Source: Sacculina carcini
Taxonomy: Eukaryota; Arthropoda; Thecostraca; Sacculinidae
Length of the DNA stretch: 64,000 nt
Assembly: GCA_916048095.2 (NCBI GenBank)
Contig: OU696570.1
Coordinates: forward strand, 6,377,518-6,441,517
Direction: 5' to 3'
Part shown: positions 1 to 9,227 of the stretch, piece after piece
How the letters are laid out: each line of letters opens with the position of its first letter
Position numbering within the stretch: position 1 is the first letter of the stretch
The notes under the pieces: generated by a model
Database searches by the model: none
Seen by the model: only the letters and a program-made list of their open reading frames with translations
Told to the model about the DNA's origin: nothing
Translations under genes and position numbers: made by a program

Positions 1-664
1 GCAGAGTGCGTAGTAAAACAGAGTGTTTAAATAAGTACATTGTCGTGCATGTGCGTGTTCCACAGGCGTTTTTCGAGTGGATATGCGTAGCTTACCAATA
101 TTGTAATTGTAATCAACATTTATTTTTCTACTGGTGTTTGTTTTTCACCATTATTCTACACACTGCGCCATTCAGTTGAGCGGTTGCTAGAAACGCCCAT
201 GCGAGATTGCCACCTCAGGCACACACACACTCACATACACACTGACATACATGCACACACACACACACATACACACTGACATAGATGCACACACACACAC
301 ATACACATACAGGTACACGTACACACACACACATACATACACAGTGTACAGAACGGCACACTGATGTATATATTGGTGTGTGTGTCTGTGTGTCGATATA
401 CCATGACTCACGTGCATTGCAGCGAGCGTTTGCAAATGCACAGTGGCGTGCAGAGTGCGTAGTAAAACGGAGTGTTTAATTAAGTACATCGTCGTGCATG
501 TGCGTGTTCCATAAGCGTTTTTCAAGTGTATATGTGTAGCTTACCAATATTGTAATTGTAATTATCATATATTTTTCTATTGGTGTTTGTTTTTCACCAT
601 TATTCTACACACTTTTGTCATTCAGTTGAGCGATTGCTAGAAACTTCCCTGCCAGATTGCCACC
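1..664. repeat. Diverged direct duplication (1-214 and 450-664)
   Basis: The block at 1-214 recurs at 450-664 in the same order, starting with GCAGAGTGCGTAGTAAAAC and ending with GATTGCCACC. There are scattered substitutions and small indels. A CA-rich microsatellite and a short unique stretch separate the copies. No coding potential is visible in either copy. It looks like a segmental tandem duplication or two copies of an unidentified repeat. Confidence 0.8.
216..352. repeat. (CA)n-rich microsatellite
   Basis: Mostly CA dinucleotides with interspersed TACA and GACA steps, lying between the two copies of the flanking duplication. Open frames across it are repeat artefacts. Confidence 0.9.
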
Positions 665-928
665 ACATCTTTTCTGCGAACTGTTCTTGCATAATTTTGC
701 AATTCTTCCCAGGAATTGCACACACGATACCGTTTTGCATTTTGTATTGGTATGTGTGTCCGTGTGCCGAAATTCTATGAACGAACACGTGTGCAGCCAG
801 TGTTTGTATGCGTGTGCGTCTGTATGTGCGATGCGAGTGACAGTTATTCCAAATAACTGATCAGTGCTACAGACACAACATGCCACAGGCCGTTTAAGCG
901 CCTCGGTGGTAATTCGATTACTGTGCAT

Positions 929-1010
929 TATACCATTTGCAATTTGATTTGAAAAAAGTGAAAATAGATTTGAGAGAAGTGAATATAGATTTGATCAAGG
1001 TGAGAAAAAA
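929..1010. repeat. Minisatellite locus D, 21-bp unit family
   Basis: Starts with TATACCATTTGCAA and continues as about three degenerate 21-bp units beginning GATTTGA and ending GTGAAAATA or similar. The same boundary and unit length recur at 8021-8183, 34522-34718 and 37826-38067, so this appears to be the most decayed of four related arrays. Confidence 0.6.
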
Positions 1011-1785
1011 AGATTACTAATACTTATAATTATAATTCTTAGTGCTTATACTTCTACTACTGCAGTTAATGTTACTACTATTTCAAATGATATTAATATT
1101 ACCGCTTTTATTACTATTTATCATCAATTCTTATGCTCGACTATTGACCTTACTATTCTTACTCTTACTACCTATCATCACTATTACTCCTGTATATATT
1201 ATACTCAGTTTCACTACTACCTACTACTATTATCCACTATTAGCGACCGATTGTTATGCCTTCTGCATTTACTCTTTTCTAGCGCTGTATTTGTTTCGGC
1301 TCCGACTGTGTGTTTCTTAGCGAGTGTTGCGAAACACGGTCAGAGTTGTCCACTTGTATCGCACAGACACATGTCCAGTGTTCATTTGTGCGATTGAGAG
1401 TGTGATTGATAGCAGCCCGCCTCCGTTTGGAAGGAGTTAACAGTCAACTGAGTCGTGTGGCTTCATTTCTCTATTTGTGCAGCCTGTTTGCCGCAACATT
1501 TGTTCGTGCGCGCACCTCCACTGCTCAGTCTGACTATGTTGATCCACTCTTCACTAGCTGGGTTGTCCATCGCGTTGCTCGCCTCTCACACTCACACTTT
1601 GTTTGCAGCAATGTTGGTTTTACCCAGCGCGACAGTCCACCTCCCTGTCAAGGCGGTGATTATGCTTTCACAAAACAAATTACTCATTTTATGGTCACGC
1701 TGTAGTCCAGCGGCAAATACGCACGAGTTGTGTGCCATAGGTCCAGGGTACGACTCCCTGGCTAGGAGAACCGATTGGAACTTTT
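1011..1785. other. No gene seen; TTA/CTA-rich then unique sequence
   Basis: From 1011 to about 1250 the sequence is a degenerate TTA/CTA/TAC trinucleotide-rich tract. The rest is unremarkable, with only short frames that resemble nothing I recognise. Confidence 0.6.
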
Positions 1786-2330
1786 TCTCATAGGCACAGC
1801 CCTATTTCCGCATGGTGAGCTCTATTGCACGCGGCCGTGTATTTACTGTGCTGGTCTTGACTGCGAGATAACTCGTTGCGGCGGCTGAAACTGCCCTGTT
1901 ACAGCCCAGGTTAATTTGGTTTTGCGCGGTGAGACAAAACCTCCCTGGCTCGCATCCCCACATCCCTTTTCCGTATGGTGGGTTTCGTGGCGTGCAGCCG
2001 TGCAGTTTTCTGTACTGGATGTTACTGCGAAAATCCGTTACGGCGACTGGACCCACTGTGTTCAAGCCTTGGCAGATGGGTTTTGCCCGGTAAGACATAG
2101 ATTAGGAACAATTAGGAAAGGTTGACTCCGTGAGTACGTCTTACAGTTATATTCCCTAGCTTGGGTTTCCACATTATTGTTTCTCATAGAAACACCCCTT
2201 TTCCGTATGGTGGGTTTCGTTGCGCACAGCCGTGCAGCTTTCTGTTCTGGATGTTACTGCGAAAACCCGTTGCGGAGGCTGGACCTGCAGTGTTCCAGCC
2301 GGGGCCGTTAGGTTTTGTACAACCATGGGC
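1786..2330. repeat. Three degenerate copies of a ~150-bp repeat
   Basis: Copies start near 1786, 1961 and 2180. Copies two and three share CCTTTTCCGTATGGTGGGTT, then GCAGCCGTGCAG and GGATGTTACTGCGAAAA. The first copy is more diverged (CCTATTTCCGCATGGTGAG, then GCGGCCGTG). Copies one and three are preceded by TTCTCATAG. No protein similarity is apparent. Confidence 0.7.
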
Positions 2331-2740
2331 ACATGCTGATCATGCTTACCGCCCTGGTAGTAGTGTAAATGCTTAATTATGCGTTTGCGCCTGCGCATGT
2401 GTGAGCTTACGTTGCTGCATTTCACGTGGATTAGGCCTCCAGGGGAACCACGTAAAAAAAACGCGTCGAATGTTGATACCTCCTGGGTGACGTGGAAAGT
2501 CAACATCTTACAACACTTGATGCTACTCGCAGACAACGCCTATTGCTTCAGCATCTATCGCTATTCACCGCTTGCTGTGGTGTTGCAACATCCTTGCGAC
2601 ACCATTTGTTTGCATTGGCCTTGACGTTTGCTTCAAGTGCATTATCATCATATTTGCATTGCTATCCCAGACAAAACTCAAGGCGACCGCATCACTTACA
2701 ATACTACAAACGAAGCTACGAGACGCACGTAGTGCGGATC

Positions 2741-2782
2741 TACTAGCGACCATAACCGCACGAAGTGCGGAACTTGTCGCTA

Positions 2783-2817
<35 letters not shown>

Positions 2818-2829
2818 TATATATATATA
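2741..2829. repeat. Cruciform-like inverted repeat followed by (TA)n
   Basis: TACTAGCGAC (2741-2750) is matched by its reverse complement GTCGCTAGTA (2776-2785), and an inner stem CCGCAC/GTGCGG (2756-2761, 2765-2770) leaves a GAA loop. A (TA)n run follows and supplies the TA target of the adjacent small transposon. Confidence 0.75.
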
Positions 2830-2929
2830 CAGTAGGCCCTCCAAATAACGGACTTCCAAATAGCGGAAACCTCCAAATAGCGGAATTATTTCGTGGTCCG
2901 TTCGAGTCCGTTATTTGGAGGGTCGACTG
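2830..2929. mobile_element. 100-bp MITE, pogo/Tigger-like
   Basis: The ends are near-perfect inverted repeats: CAGTAGGCCCTCCAAATAAC at the left and, reverse-complemented at the right, CAGTCGACCCTCCAAATAAC, two mismatches in 20. A TA dinucleotide flanks each side (2828-2829 and 2930-2931). CAGT termini followed by CCTC and a TA target are typical of pogo/Tigger (Tc1-mariner) elements. There is no coding capacity, so any movement would need a transposase in trans. Confidence 0.75.
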
Positions 2930-3302
2930 TATATACATTAAGGACTAAATACTATTTAGTAGTCATTGATATCATCAAAAATTAATATAACAAAGATTCG
3001 TATAAACAAATTACATCGCAATATCACATCTGAAATATTGGGATTTTCTATGTTGTGTAAACGTTTTCATAACTTGGCCACGATATCATCATCATGTATT
3101 ATACTAAATTATATATCTTTATATTACATCATATTCAATATTTTTACCCACTTTTAATTAATCAATTCAGAGTTACCCTCATAACTTATGATGTTTAAAA
3201 GTAGTAAACAGAAATGTGAAATGCAAATATGAAATAAAATAAATTATGAACAAATACATTATTATATACAAATACTAAACCTTTATTGGATAATTAACAG
3301 CC
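2930..3302. other. AT-rich intergenic sequence, nothing recognised
   Basis: AT-rich with no convincing frame. Its last five bases CAGCC are the left target-site duplication of the gypsy element that follows. Confidence 0.6.
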
Positions 3303-3562
3303 TGTAGTGTCGACAAAATGATATATATATATTTGTGACAATCATGGCGCAATTGGCTCAATATGTTGAGGCTACAGTGCGATTGTGATCAGCTGATTAT
3401 CGTACGATTGTTGTGTGATTTGACGTCGGCTACGCCCTTTTGGCGAGCTGACCAGGTAAGGAGATTGATTCTAGACTTTAGTCAGGTTAGGACAGTTGTA
3501 GTGTGAGGTTCTGTTGTTGTAATATACGTGTTGTTCCAGTTGGTTGCTTGGGCGACGCTACA
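3303..3562 (+). repeat. Gypsy-1 5' LTR
   Basis: 260 bp with terminal TGTAG/CTACA. The border is fixed by the target duplication CAGCC on the left and by the end of similarity to the 3' LTR on the right. TGG of the likely primer binding site follows at 3568. The LTR is expected to hold the promoter; an AT run (ATATATATAT) lies near its start. Confidence 0.95.
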
Positions 3563-3620
3563 TAATTTGGCGACGAGGATTAATTGGTTAATTGGGTATT
3601 TCTGTATTGTGTAATAACAC

Positions 3621-6600
3621 ATGAATATGGAGGGCGTTCCACCACCACCAGCATTCCTTCCCAGTCCAGGGCGACCGGGTATGCCATGGGTAGAATGGCG
3701 GTTCGCATTTGAGAACTATATTCTTGCATGTGGTGGGGAGGCGTTTTCTACGGCAAGAAAACGGGCAATGCTCTTGCATTGTGTCGGGACGGAGGCGCAA
3801 CGAGTCTTCAATTCACTGCCGCCACTGCAGAAGATCGAAGGGGAAGATGACTTCGCGCACGCCATTCGCAAGCTTGATTCCTTCTACAGACCGCAGGTCA
3901 ACGTCATTGCGGAAAGATACGCCTTCCGCCAGCGACGCCAAGCATCACACGAAAGTACTGCGGAGTACGTAGCAGCGCTGAGAACACTGGTAGTAAACTG
4001 CAACTTTGGCTCACTAGAAGCTGAAATGATTCGCGACATGGTTGTAGAGTCAACCATTCATCCGGCGCTACGGGAAAGGTTTCTGCAAGATCCGAAATTA
4101 ACGTTGGACTCAGTTTTGTCGCAGGCGCAAGCGTTCGAGAGCTCCAGACACGAGGCGCGCCGCATGCGACCAGAAGCCGGCGCCACAGCCGAAGTGGTAC
4201 AGCAGGTGCTACCAAAGCCACCGACGCGCACAGCTCCTCCACACCGCAGGATGGCATGCTCGCACTGCGGTCGACAACACGACTCTCCGAGAACCGACTT
4301 CTGTCCGGCCCGCACCAGCGCGTGCAATAACTGTGGCCGTCAAGGTCACTGGGCCAAAATGTGTAGGTCCAAGAAGGCTCCACCGAAGCCGAAAAACGTC
4401 AAAGAGGTGACTATTCTTACTTGCGAGCAGGTACACACCAACAAGTTGATGTGCGACGTCCTCATTCGAGTGGACAGCGGCAAAAGCGCCAACGTCGAAC
4501 TGCAAGTGGACACTGGCGCCAGCGTGTCGGTGCTGAGCCTGCCGCTGGCGAGGACGCACTTCAAGGGCTCCGCCGTGTTGCCTACAGACACCCGGTTGTT
4601 CGGCGTGGGTCGTCGGCCGATAAACGTCATCGGTACACTGCGCGCCGACGTCACGGTAAGGGGTCACACTGCATCGACGACTTTTTACGTTATCGACACC
4701 CCGTCATCGGAAGGACTATTGGGCCTCGCTACGCTGGCAGATCTGGACCTGTCTATTCACCCGGGTGGCGGCATTGTGGCGAAGGTCGCGGCAGAATCGC
4801 ACGACAAGGAACTGCCTGCAATCCCTGGGTTTTGCCATAAGATTCAGCTCAAGCCGGACGCGTCACCGGTGTCGATTCCTCTACGGCGACTGCCAATGAT
4901 GGTGAGGCCGGACGTCACGACGGAAATCAACCGACTTCTCGACGCAGGTGTGATTGAACGTACAGAAGCGTCACAATGGGTAAGCCCCATCGTGGTCGTA
5001 AAGAAAAAGTCCGGTGGAATACGCGTATGCGTAGACTTACGTGAGCCTAACCGTCAAATCGTGACGCAGATACATCCGCTTCCAACTGTCGACGAACTAC
5101 TGAACAACCTGCAGGGTAGAGTGTTCTCCAAGCTGGACCTGCAAACAGCGTACCACCAGCTCGAGCTGCATCCTGACTCACGTCACATCACGACATTTCT
5201 GACTCACGACGGGTTATTTCGCTTCAAGCGGGTACCGTTCGGATTGGCCTCAGCAGGCGCCGCGTTTCAGAAACTGCTGGACGAGCTGTTGATGGGCTTG
5301 CCTGGGACTTGCCATTACCTGGACGACATCGTGTGCTGGGGACGCGATCAAGAAGAACACGACAGGCGACTTGAGGCCGTCATGGATCGCCTGAAAGCAG
5401 CCAATGTCACCCTGAACTTGGAAAAGTCGGTGATAGCGAAGGCGCAGCTGCAGTTTTGCGGGTTCGTGGTATCCGAGTCCGGTGTGTCACCGTCACAAGA
5501 TCACATGCGCGCGATCAGCGACGCCAGAATACCAACTACTGCAAAAGAACTCCGGAGTTTTCTCGGCCTGTGTGGGTGGCTATCCAAATTCGTACAGGAG
5601 TACGCCATGAAAACTGCTCCGCTGTTTGGGCTTTTGAAAAAGAACGTCGACTTCGTGTGGACATCGGAACACACACGAGCAGTCGACGCGCTGAAACGCG
5701 CCATCGTAGAAGCCCAGCCGCTCAGCCGGTTCGACTCAGACCGGCAGACCATCGTCACATGCGACGCCAGTGAAGCAGGCGCGGGTGCTGTTTTGTCACA
5801 GGTCGGCGACGATGGCAGTGAGCACATCGTTTCTTTTTGGAGCCGCAGCTTCACGACGGCCGAGACAAAATATTCGGTGACGGAGCGGGAGACACTGGCG
5901 GCCGTGCAAGCCGTCGAGAAGTGGCGGTATTTCCTGTGGGGCCGGCACTTCACTGTTCGTACCGACCACTCAGCGCTGAAGACGATCTTGTCGGCCAAAT
6001 TCAGCGGACGCGCAGGTGCCAGAGTAGCTCGGTGGCAAGCTCGGCTTATACCGTATTCGTATACGATTGAACACATGCCAGGACACCGTATTCCCGGCGC
6101 CGATGCTCTGTCACGCCTTCCGCCGCTCACCGCGGTAAGTGTCGACCCGGAATATGACGGGGACAATGGCGAAGTCATCGCTATGCTGGAGAACTTCACC
6201 AGCATATCTCAGCAAGATGTGCGCAAAGCAGCGCGTGACGACCCAGAACTAGTGGGGTTACGCAACTCGTTGGTCAACGGATTCCCCAGGTCAGCAAGGC
6301 AGTGTGACGCGTTGACGAAGCCTTATCATGCAATTCGGCACGAACTCTCATCAGATGGCGACCTGGTGCTTCGAGCAGGATACCAGCTGATCGTGCCGTC
6401 CAGTCTCCGCCCATCATTTCTCGCACGCGCGCACTGTTCACACGACGGCATCGTAAGGACAAAACAGTACCTGCGTAGCATGTCCTGGTGGCCGGGGATG
6501 GATTCGGACGTCGAACGTCTCGTCAATGAATGTCCTCAGTGCCAGTTGAGCGACAAAGTTTTGACTACACATCACCGACCGATGCCACTTACACCAGTGA

Positions 6601-7667
6601 GTCTGCCGGCAAAACCGTGGGAGAAAATCGGCATCGACGTCGTGGGTCCAATTAACGGAGCACCGCACGACTGTCGCTTCGCTATTACATTGATTGACTA
6701 TCATTCGAAGTGGGCTGAAGTTGCGTTAACATCGGACGTCAGTACACCACAGGTCATTCGATTCTTGGACCAGATATTTTCCCGAGAAGGATATCCTGAC
6801 GCCCTGGTGTCGGATAACGGGCGCCAGTTTGTCAGCGACGAATTTACGACGTACTTACGGCACCGAGGTATTCAACACTCTCGTTCGGCGGCCTACTGGC
6901 CACGTGGCAACGGGGCGGTCGAGCGATTCAACCGCACGTTCAAGTCGTGGTTGCAAGGGTCACATCTCGGCGCTTTGAAGTCTCGCGTGCGTCAATTGTT
7001 GGCGGCCTATAGAGCTACTCCTCACTGTAGCACCGGGGAAGCACCTTCTGTGTTGCTACACGGCCGACAGATGAGGTTTTTGCTGCCGTTGACAGAGAAG
7101 CCTTCACGTCTGGACGAAGTACGGCAGAGGGTGACTCGCCAGCAACGACGCAACTGTCGCAACTACAATCGTCGTCAGGCGGCCCGAGATACGCAACTGA
7201 AGCCGGGAGATCGAGTCTGTGTACGTGTACAAGGTACCGACCACTCAGCGCTGAAGACGATCTTGCCAAAGACAGCACGCAGGTTCGGACAGCCACAGAC
7301 CATCGTGGCTCGTCGGGGATCATCGTTCCGGTTGGAGGACGGGTCCGTCAGGAATCCTGCCCATCTGGCCAAGACGGAATGCGACGCGCATCGCGACGGT
7401 GACGTGACGACGACGGACGACGTTCTTCGGTGGCCACCGGAAGATTACCTTGTTGTCACGAATGGAGACGCGGACGACAGGCACGCCGATGATGACAGAC
7501 GACGACAGGCCGACGCCGGGTCCGCCGAGGACGCGTCGACGGATGCCACCGGTGCGGCCGAAATCATAGAGCCGCCGCAGCCAGCGCCAGATCTTCCGCC
7601 ATCATCGCGAGGACGCATCCGCCGACGCCCCCGTAGATTCAACGATTATGTGATGTCAGATATATAG
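3621..7667 (+). CDS. Gypsy-1 Gag-Pol polyprotein
   Basis: One 1348-residue frame with all modules of a Ty3/gypsy element. A capsid-like gag region is followed by zinc knuckles ending CNNCGRQGHWAKMC (about residue 233-246). Then come an aspartic protease (VDTGAS, near 297), reverse transcriptase (YLDD near 565), RNase H (TCDASEAGAG near 713), an integrase zinc region (HCSHDG near 938, CPQCQ) and the catalytic core (D in GIDVVG, D in VSDNG, E in AVERFN). No stop or frameshift interrupts it, so Gag and Pol are fused without recoding. A 32-bp segment of the RNase H region is duplicated into the integrase tail (7234-7265). Start: first ATG after the leader. Confidence 0.96.
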   Translation: MNMEGVPPPPAFLPSPGRPGMPWVEWRFAFENYILACGGEAFSTARKRAMLLHCVGTEAQRVFNSLPPLQKIEGEDDFAHAIRKLDSFYRPQVNVIAERYAFRQRRQASHESTAEYVAALRTLVVNCNFGSLEAEMIRDMVVESTIHPALRERFLQDPKLTLDSVLSQAQAFESSRHEARRMRPEAGATAEVVQQVLPKPPTRTAPPHRRMACSHCGRQHDSPRTDFCPARTSACNNCGRQGHWAKMCRSKKAPPKPKNVKEVTILTCEQVHTNKLMCDVLIRVDSGKSANVELQVDTGASVSVLSLPLARTHFKGSAVLPTDTRLFGVGRRPINVIGTLRADVTVRGHTASTTFYVIDTPSSEGLLGLATLADLDLSIHPGGGIVAKVAAESHDKELPAIPGFCHKIQLKPDASPVSIPLRRLPMMVRPDVTTEINRLLDAGVIERTEASQWVSPIVVVKKKSGGIRVCVDLREPNRQIVTQIHPLPTVDELLNNLQGRVFSKLDLQTAYHQLELHPDSRHITTFLTHDGLFRFKRVPFGLASAGAAFQKLLDELLMGLPGTCHYLDDIVCWGRDQEEHDRRLEAVMDRLKAANVTLNLEKSVIAKAQLQFCGFVVSESGVSPSQDHMRAISDARIPTTAKELRSFLGLCGWLSKFVQEYAMKTAPLFGLLKKNVDFVWTSEHTRAVDALKRAIVEAQPLSRFDSDRQTIVTCDASEAGAGAVLSQVGDDGSEHIVSFWSRSFTTAETKYSVTERETLAAVQAVEKWRYFLWGRHFTVRTDHSALKTILSAKFSGRAGARVARWQARLIPYSYTIEHMPGHRIPGADALSRLPPLTAVSVDPEYDGDNGEVIAMLENFTSISQQDVRKAARDDPELVGLRNSLVNGFPRSARQCDALTKPYHAIRHELSSDGDLVLRAGYQLIVPSSLRPSFLARAHCSHDGIVRTKQYLRSMSWWPGMDSDVERLVNECPQCQLSDKVLTTHHRPMPLTPVSLPAKPWEKIGIDVVGPINGAPHDCRFAITLIDYHSKWAEVALTSDVSTPQVIRFLDQIFSREGYPDALVSDNGRQFVSDEFTTYLRHRGIQHSRSAAYWPRGNGAVERFNRTFKSWLQGSHLGALKSRVRQLLAAYRATPHCSTGEAPSVLLHGRQMRFLLPLTEKPSRLDEVRQRVTRQQRRNCRNYNRRQAARDTQLKPGDRVCVRVQGTDHSALKTILPKTARRFGQPQTIVARRGSSFRLEDGSVRNPAHLAKTECDAHRDGDVTTTDDVLRWPPEDYLVVTNGDADDRHADDDRRRQADAGSAEDASTDATGAAEIIEPPQPAPDLPPSSRGRIRRRPRRFNDYVMSDI

Positions 7668-7691
7668 TTTGAATTTATGTAAGGGGGTATA

Positions 7692-7951
7692 TGTAGTGTC
7701 GACAAAATGATATATATATATTTGTGGCAATCATGGCGCAATTGGCTCAATATGTTGAGGCTACAGTGCGATTGTGATCAGCTGATTATCGTACGATTGT
7801 TGTGTGATTTGACGTCGGCTACGCCCTTTTGGCGAGCTGACCAGGTAAGGAGATTGATTCTAGACTTTAGTCAGGTTAGGACAGTTGTAGTGTGAGGTTC
7901 TGTTGTTGTAATATACGTGTTGTTCCAGTTGGTTGCTTGGGCGACGCTACA
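7692..7951 (+). repeat. Gypsy-1 3' LTR
   Basis: 260 bp, a copy of the 5' LTR with a single A/G difference. It follows the purine tract AAGGGGG and is followed by target duplication CAGCC at 7952-7956. Confidence 0.95.
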
Positions 7952-8020
7952 CAGCCAATCCTTAGATTTAGTTACTATTTGTTTTTAGTTTTTCAATTAA
8001 GGTTCAATTTTATCAATCGT

Positions 8021-8183
8021 ATTTCATTTGGATCAAATAAAATTTCATTTGGATCAAATCAGATTTCATTTGGATCAAATTAGATTTCATTTGGATAAAA
8101 TTAGATTTCATTTGGATCAAATCAGATTTCATTTGGATCAAATCAGATTTCATTTGGATCAAATCAAATTGCAAATGGTATAG
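8021..8183. repeat. Minisatellite locus A, 21-bp unit family
   Basis: About seven units of roughly 21 bp built on ATTTCATTTGGATCAAAT, closed at the right by GCAAATGGTATAG, the reverse complement of the boundary seen at the other three loci. Frames through it simply repeat a seven-residue peptide and are not taken as genes. Confidence 0.9.
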
Positions 8184-8397
8184 TGGCCGAAAACACACGG
8201 ATCAAATATGTTATATTTCCAGCTCTTGTGTGAATTTGTTTCTCAGTGCAGATGCCTGCAGAGAACTCGGTTTGATTTCACCTGACTTTCCCAGAGTTGG
8301 TCTGTTCTCATCTACCAGCGCGAACTTGGATGTTGGTGGTGCAACGAAATCTGTGCATGTGGAATCAAATGAGTCGGAATGCAGCTGTCTTCCTCGC

Positions 8398-8802
8398 AAC
8401 ACTCCCGATCGTGACATCGGTTTGTCGCCGGCGCAGATCGTGCACGGCCGGCAATTGCGCGATTTTGTTCCGGCCTATCCAACTAAATACAAGCAACGCA
8501 AGGAATGGCGGCTTGTTGACAAAGAAATTGCACTGGCTAAACGACATTGCCGGGAGATTGAGCGACTAAATGAACATGTTAGAAACCTGCCCGTGCTGAG
8601 CATAGGAGATAATGTGATCACTCAAAATCAAACAGGACCACATCCGCTGAGATGGGAGGGATCTGGACAAGTCCCAGACACAGTCCACCTACCATCGCCG
8701 TTTCACGGGACATCATCTCGACGTTCGACGTTCATCGTGCGACGTTCATCTCGCACTAGGCGTCCACCGGTTCGGCTGAGTCCGCGCCGACATGGTGCTT
8801 AG
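8398..8802 (+). pseudogene. Relic of a Ty3/gypsy integrase C-terminus
   Basis: The frame carries LSPAQIVHGRQLRDF, a KEW-rich helix, then LPVLSIGDNVITQNQTG and HPLRWEGSG. These are characteristic of the region downstream of the integrase catalytic core in gypsy elements (GDxVxxQNQTG box). The catalytic core, reverse transcriptase and LTRs are absent. A basic, arginine-rich tail ends at 8802. It belongs to a different family from Gypsy-1. A fragment, not an expressed gene. Confidence 0.75.
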
Positions 8803-9227
8803 CATGGTGTGCGAGACTAATACTTCATTCTTCGGAGAAAATGTTGTCTTCTACCATTGTTCCACTTCATATTTTAGAGAGAGTGTCTTGTGTTTATTGT
8901 ATTTGGCGTTTGCGTTGGCGTCTGCGTACTTTTATAATGCTTGTGAAGCTTGTAGTTTGTAGCGTTAATGTTACTATTGGGCAATTATCTAGACAGGGTG
9001 TCCTCTGTCTTTGAAAAGGGATGGCATTTATGATATTGCGCTACAATTGAGACCAACGTGCGGCAAACTTGGGTGTCAGATCTGCTGTTTATGCGATGCA
9101 CCGTTGAAGCGTTGGTATTCGCATTATTTGTTGGTTTACTTATCGTTGTATTATTTCTTCTTGTATTATTCCATGTATTCATTTGAGTTGTGTTGTTTCA
9201 GAAATATATTGCATTGATCGGCAAACC
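8803..9227. other. No recognisable feature
   Basis: Between the gypsy relic and the LINE remnants I see no gene, repeat or regulatory motif that can be supported. Confidence 0.5.

Larger units (their letters stand above)
3303..7951 (+). mobile_element. Gypsy-1: complete Ty3/gypsy LTR retrotransposon
   Basis: Two 260-bp LTRs (3303-3562, 7692-7951) enclose one uninterrupted gag-pol frame. The LTRs run TGTAG...CTACA and differ at one base that I can see (GTGACAA versus GTGGCAA). A 5-bp target duplication CAGCC flanks the element at 3298-3302 and 7952-7956. A candidate primer binding site starts TGGCGACGAG at 3568, and a short purine tract AAGGGGG precedes the 3' LTR. Near-identical LTRs and an open frame point to a recent, possibly still competent insertion. 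Confidence 0.96.

Noticed and set aside
187..525. Cys/Val-rich and His/Thr-rich frames over the CA repeats
   Set aside because: They are translations of the dinucleotide microsatellite in both strands.
5501..6205. Minus-strand 234-residue frame inside Gypsy-1 pol
   Set aside because: Shadow of the GC-rich pol ORF; the plus strand carries all catalytic motifs.
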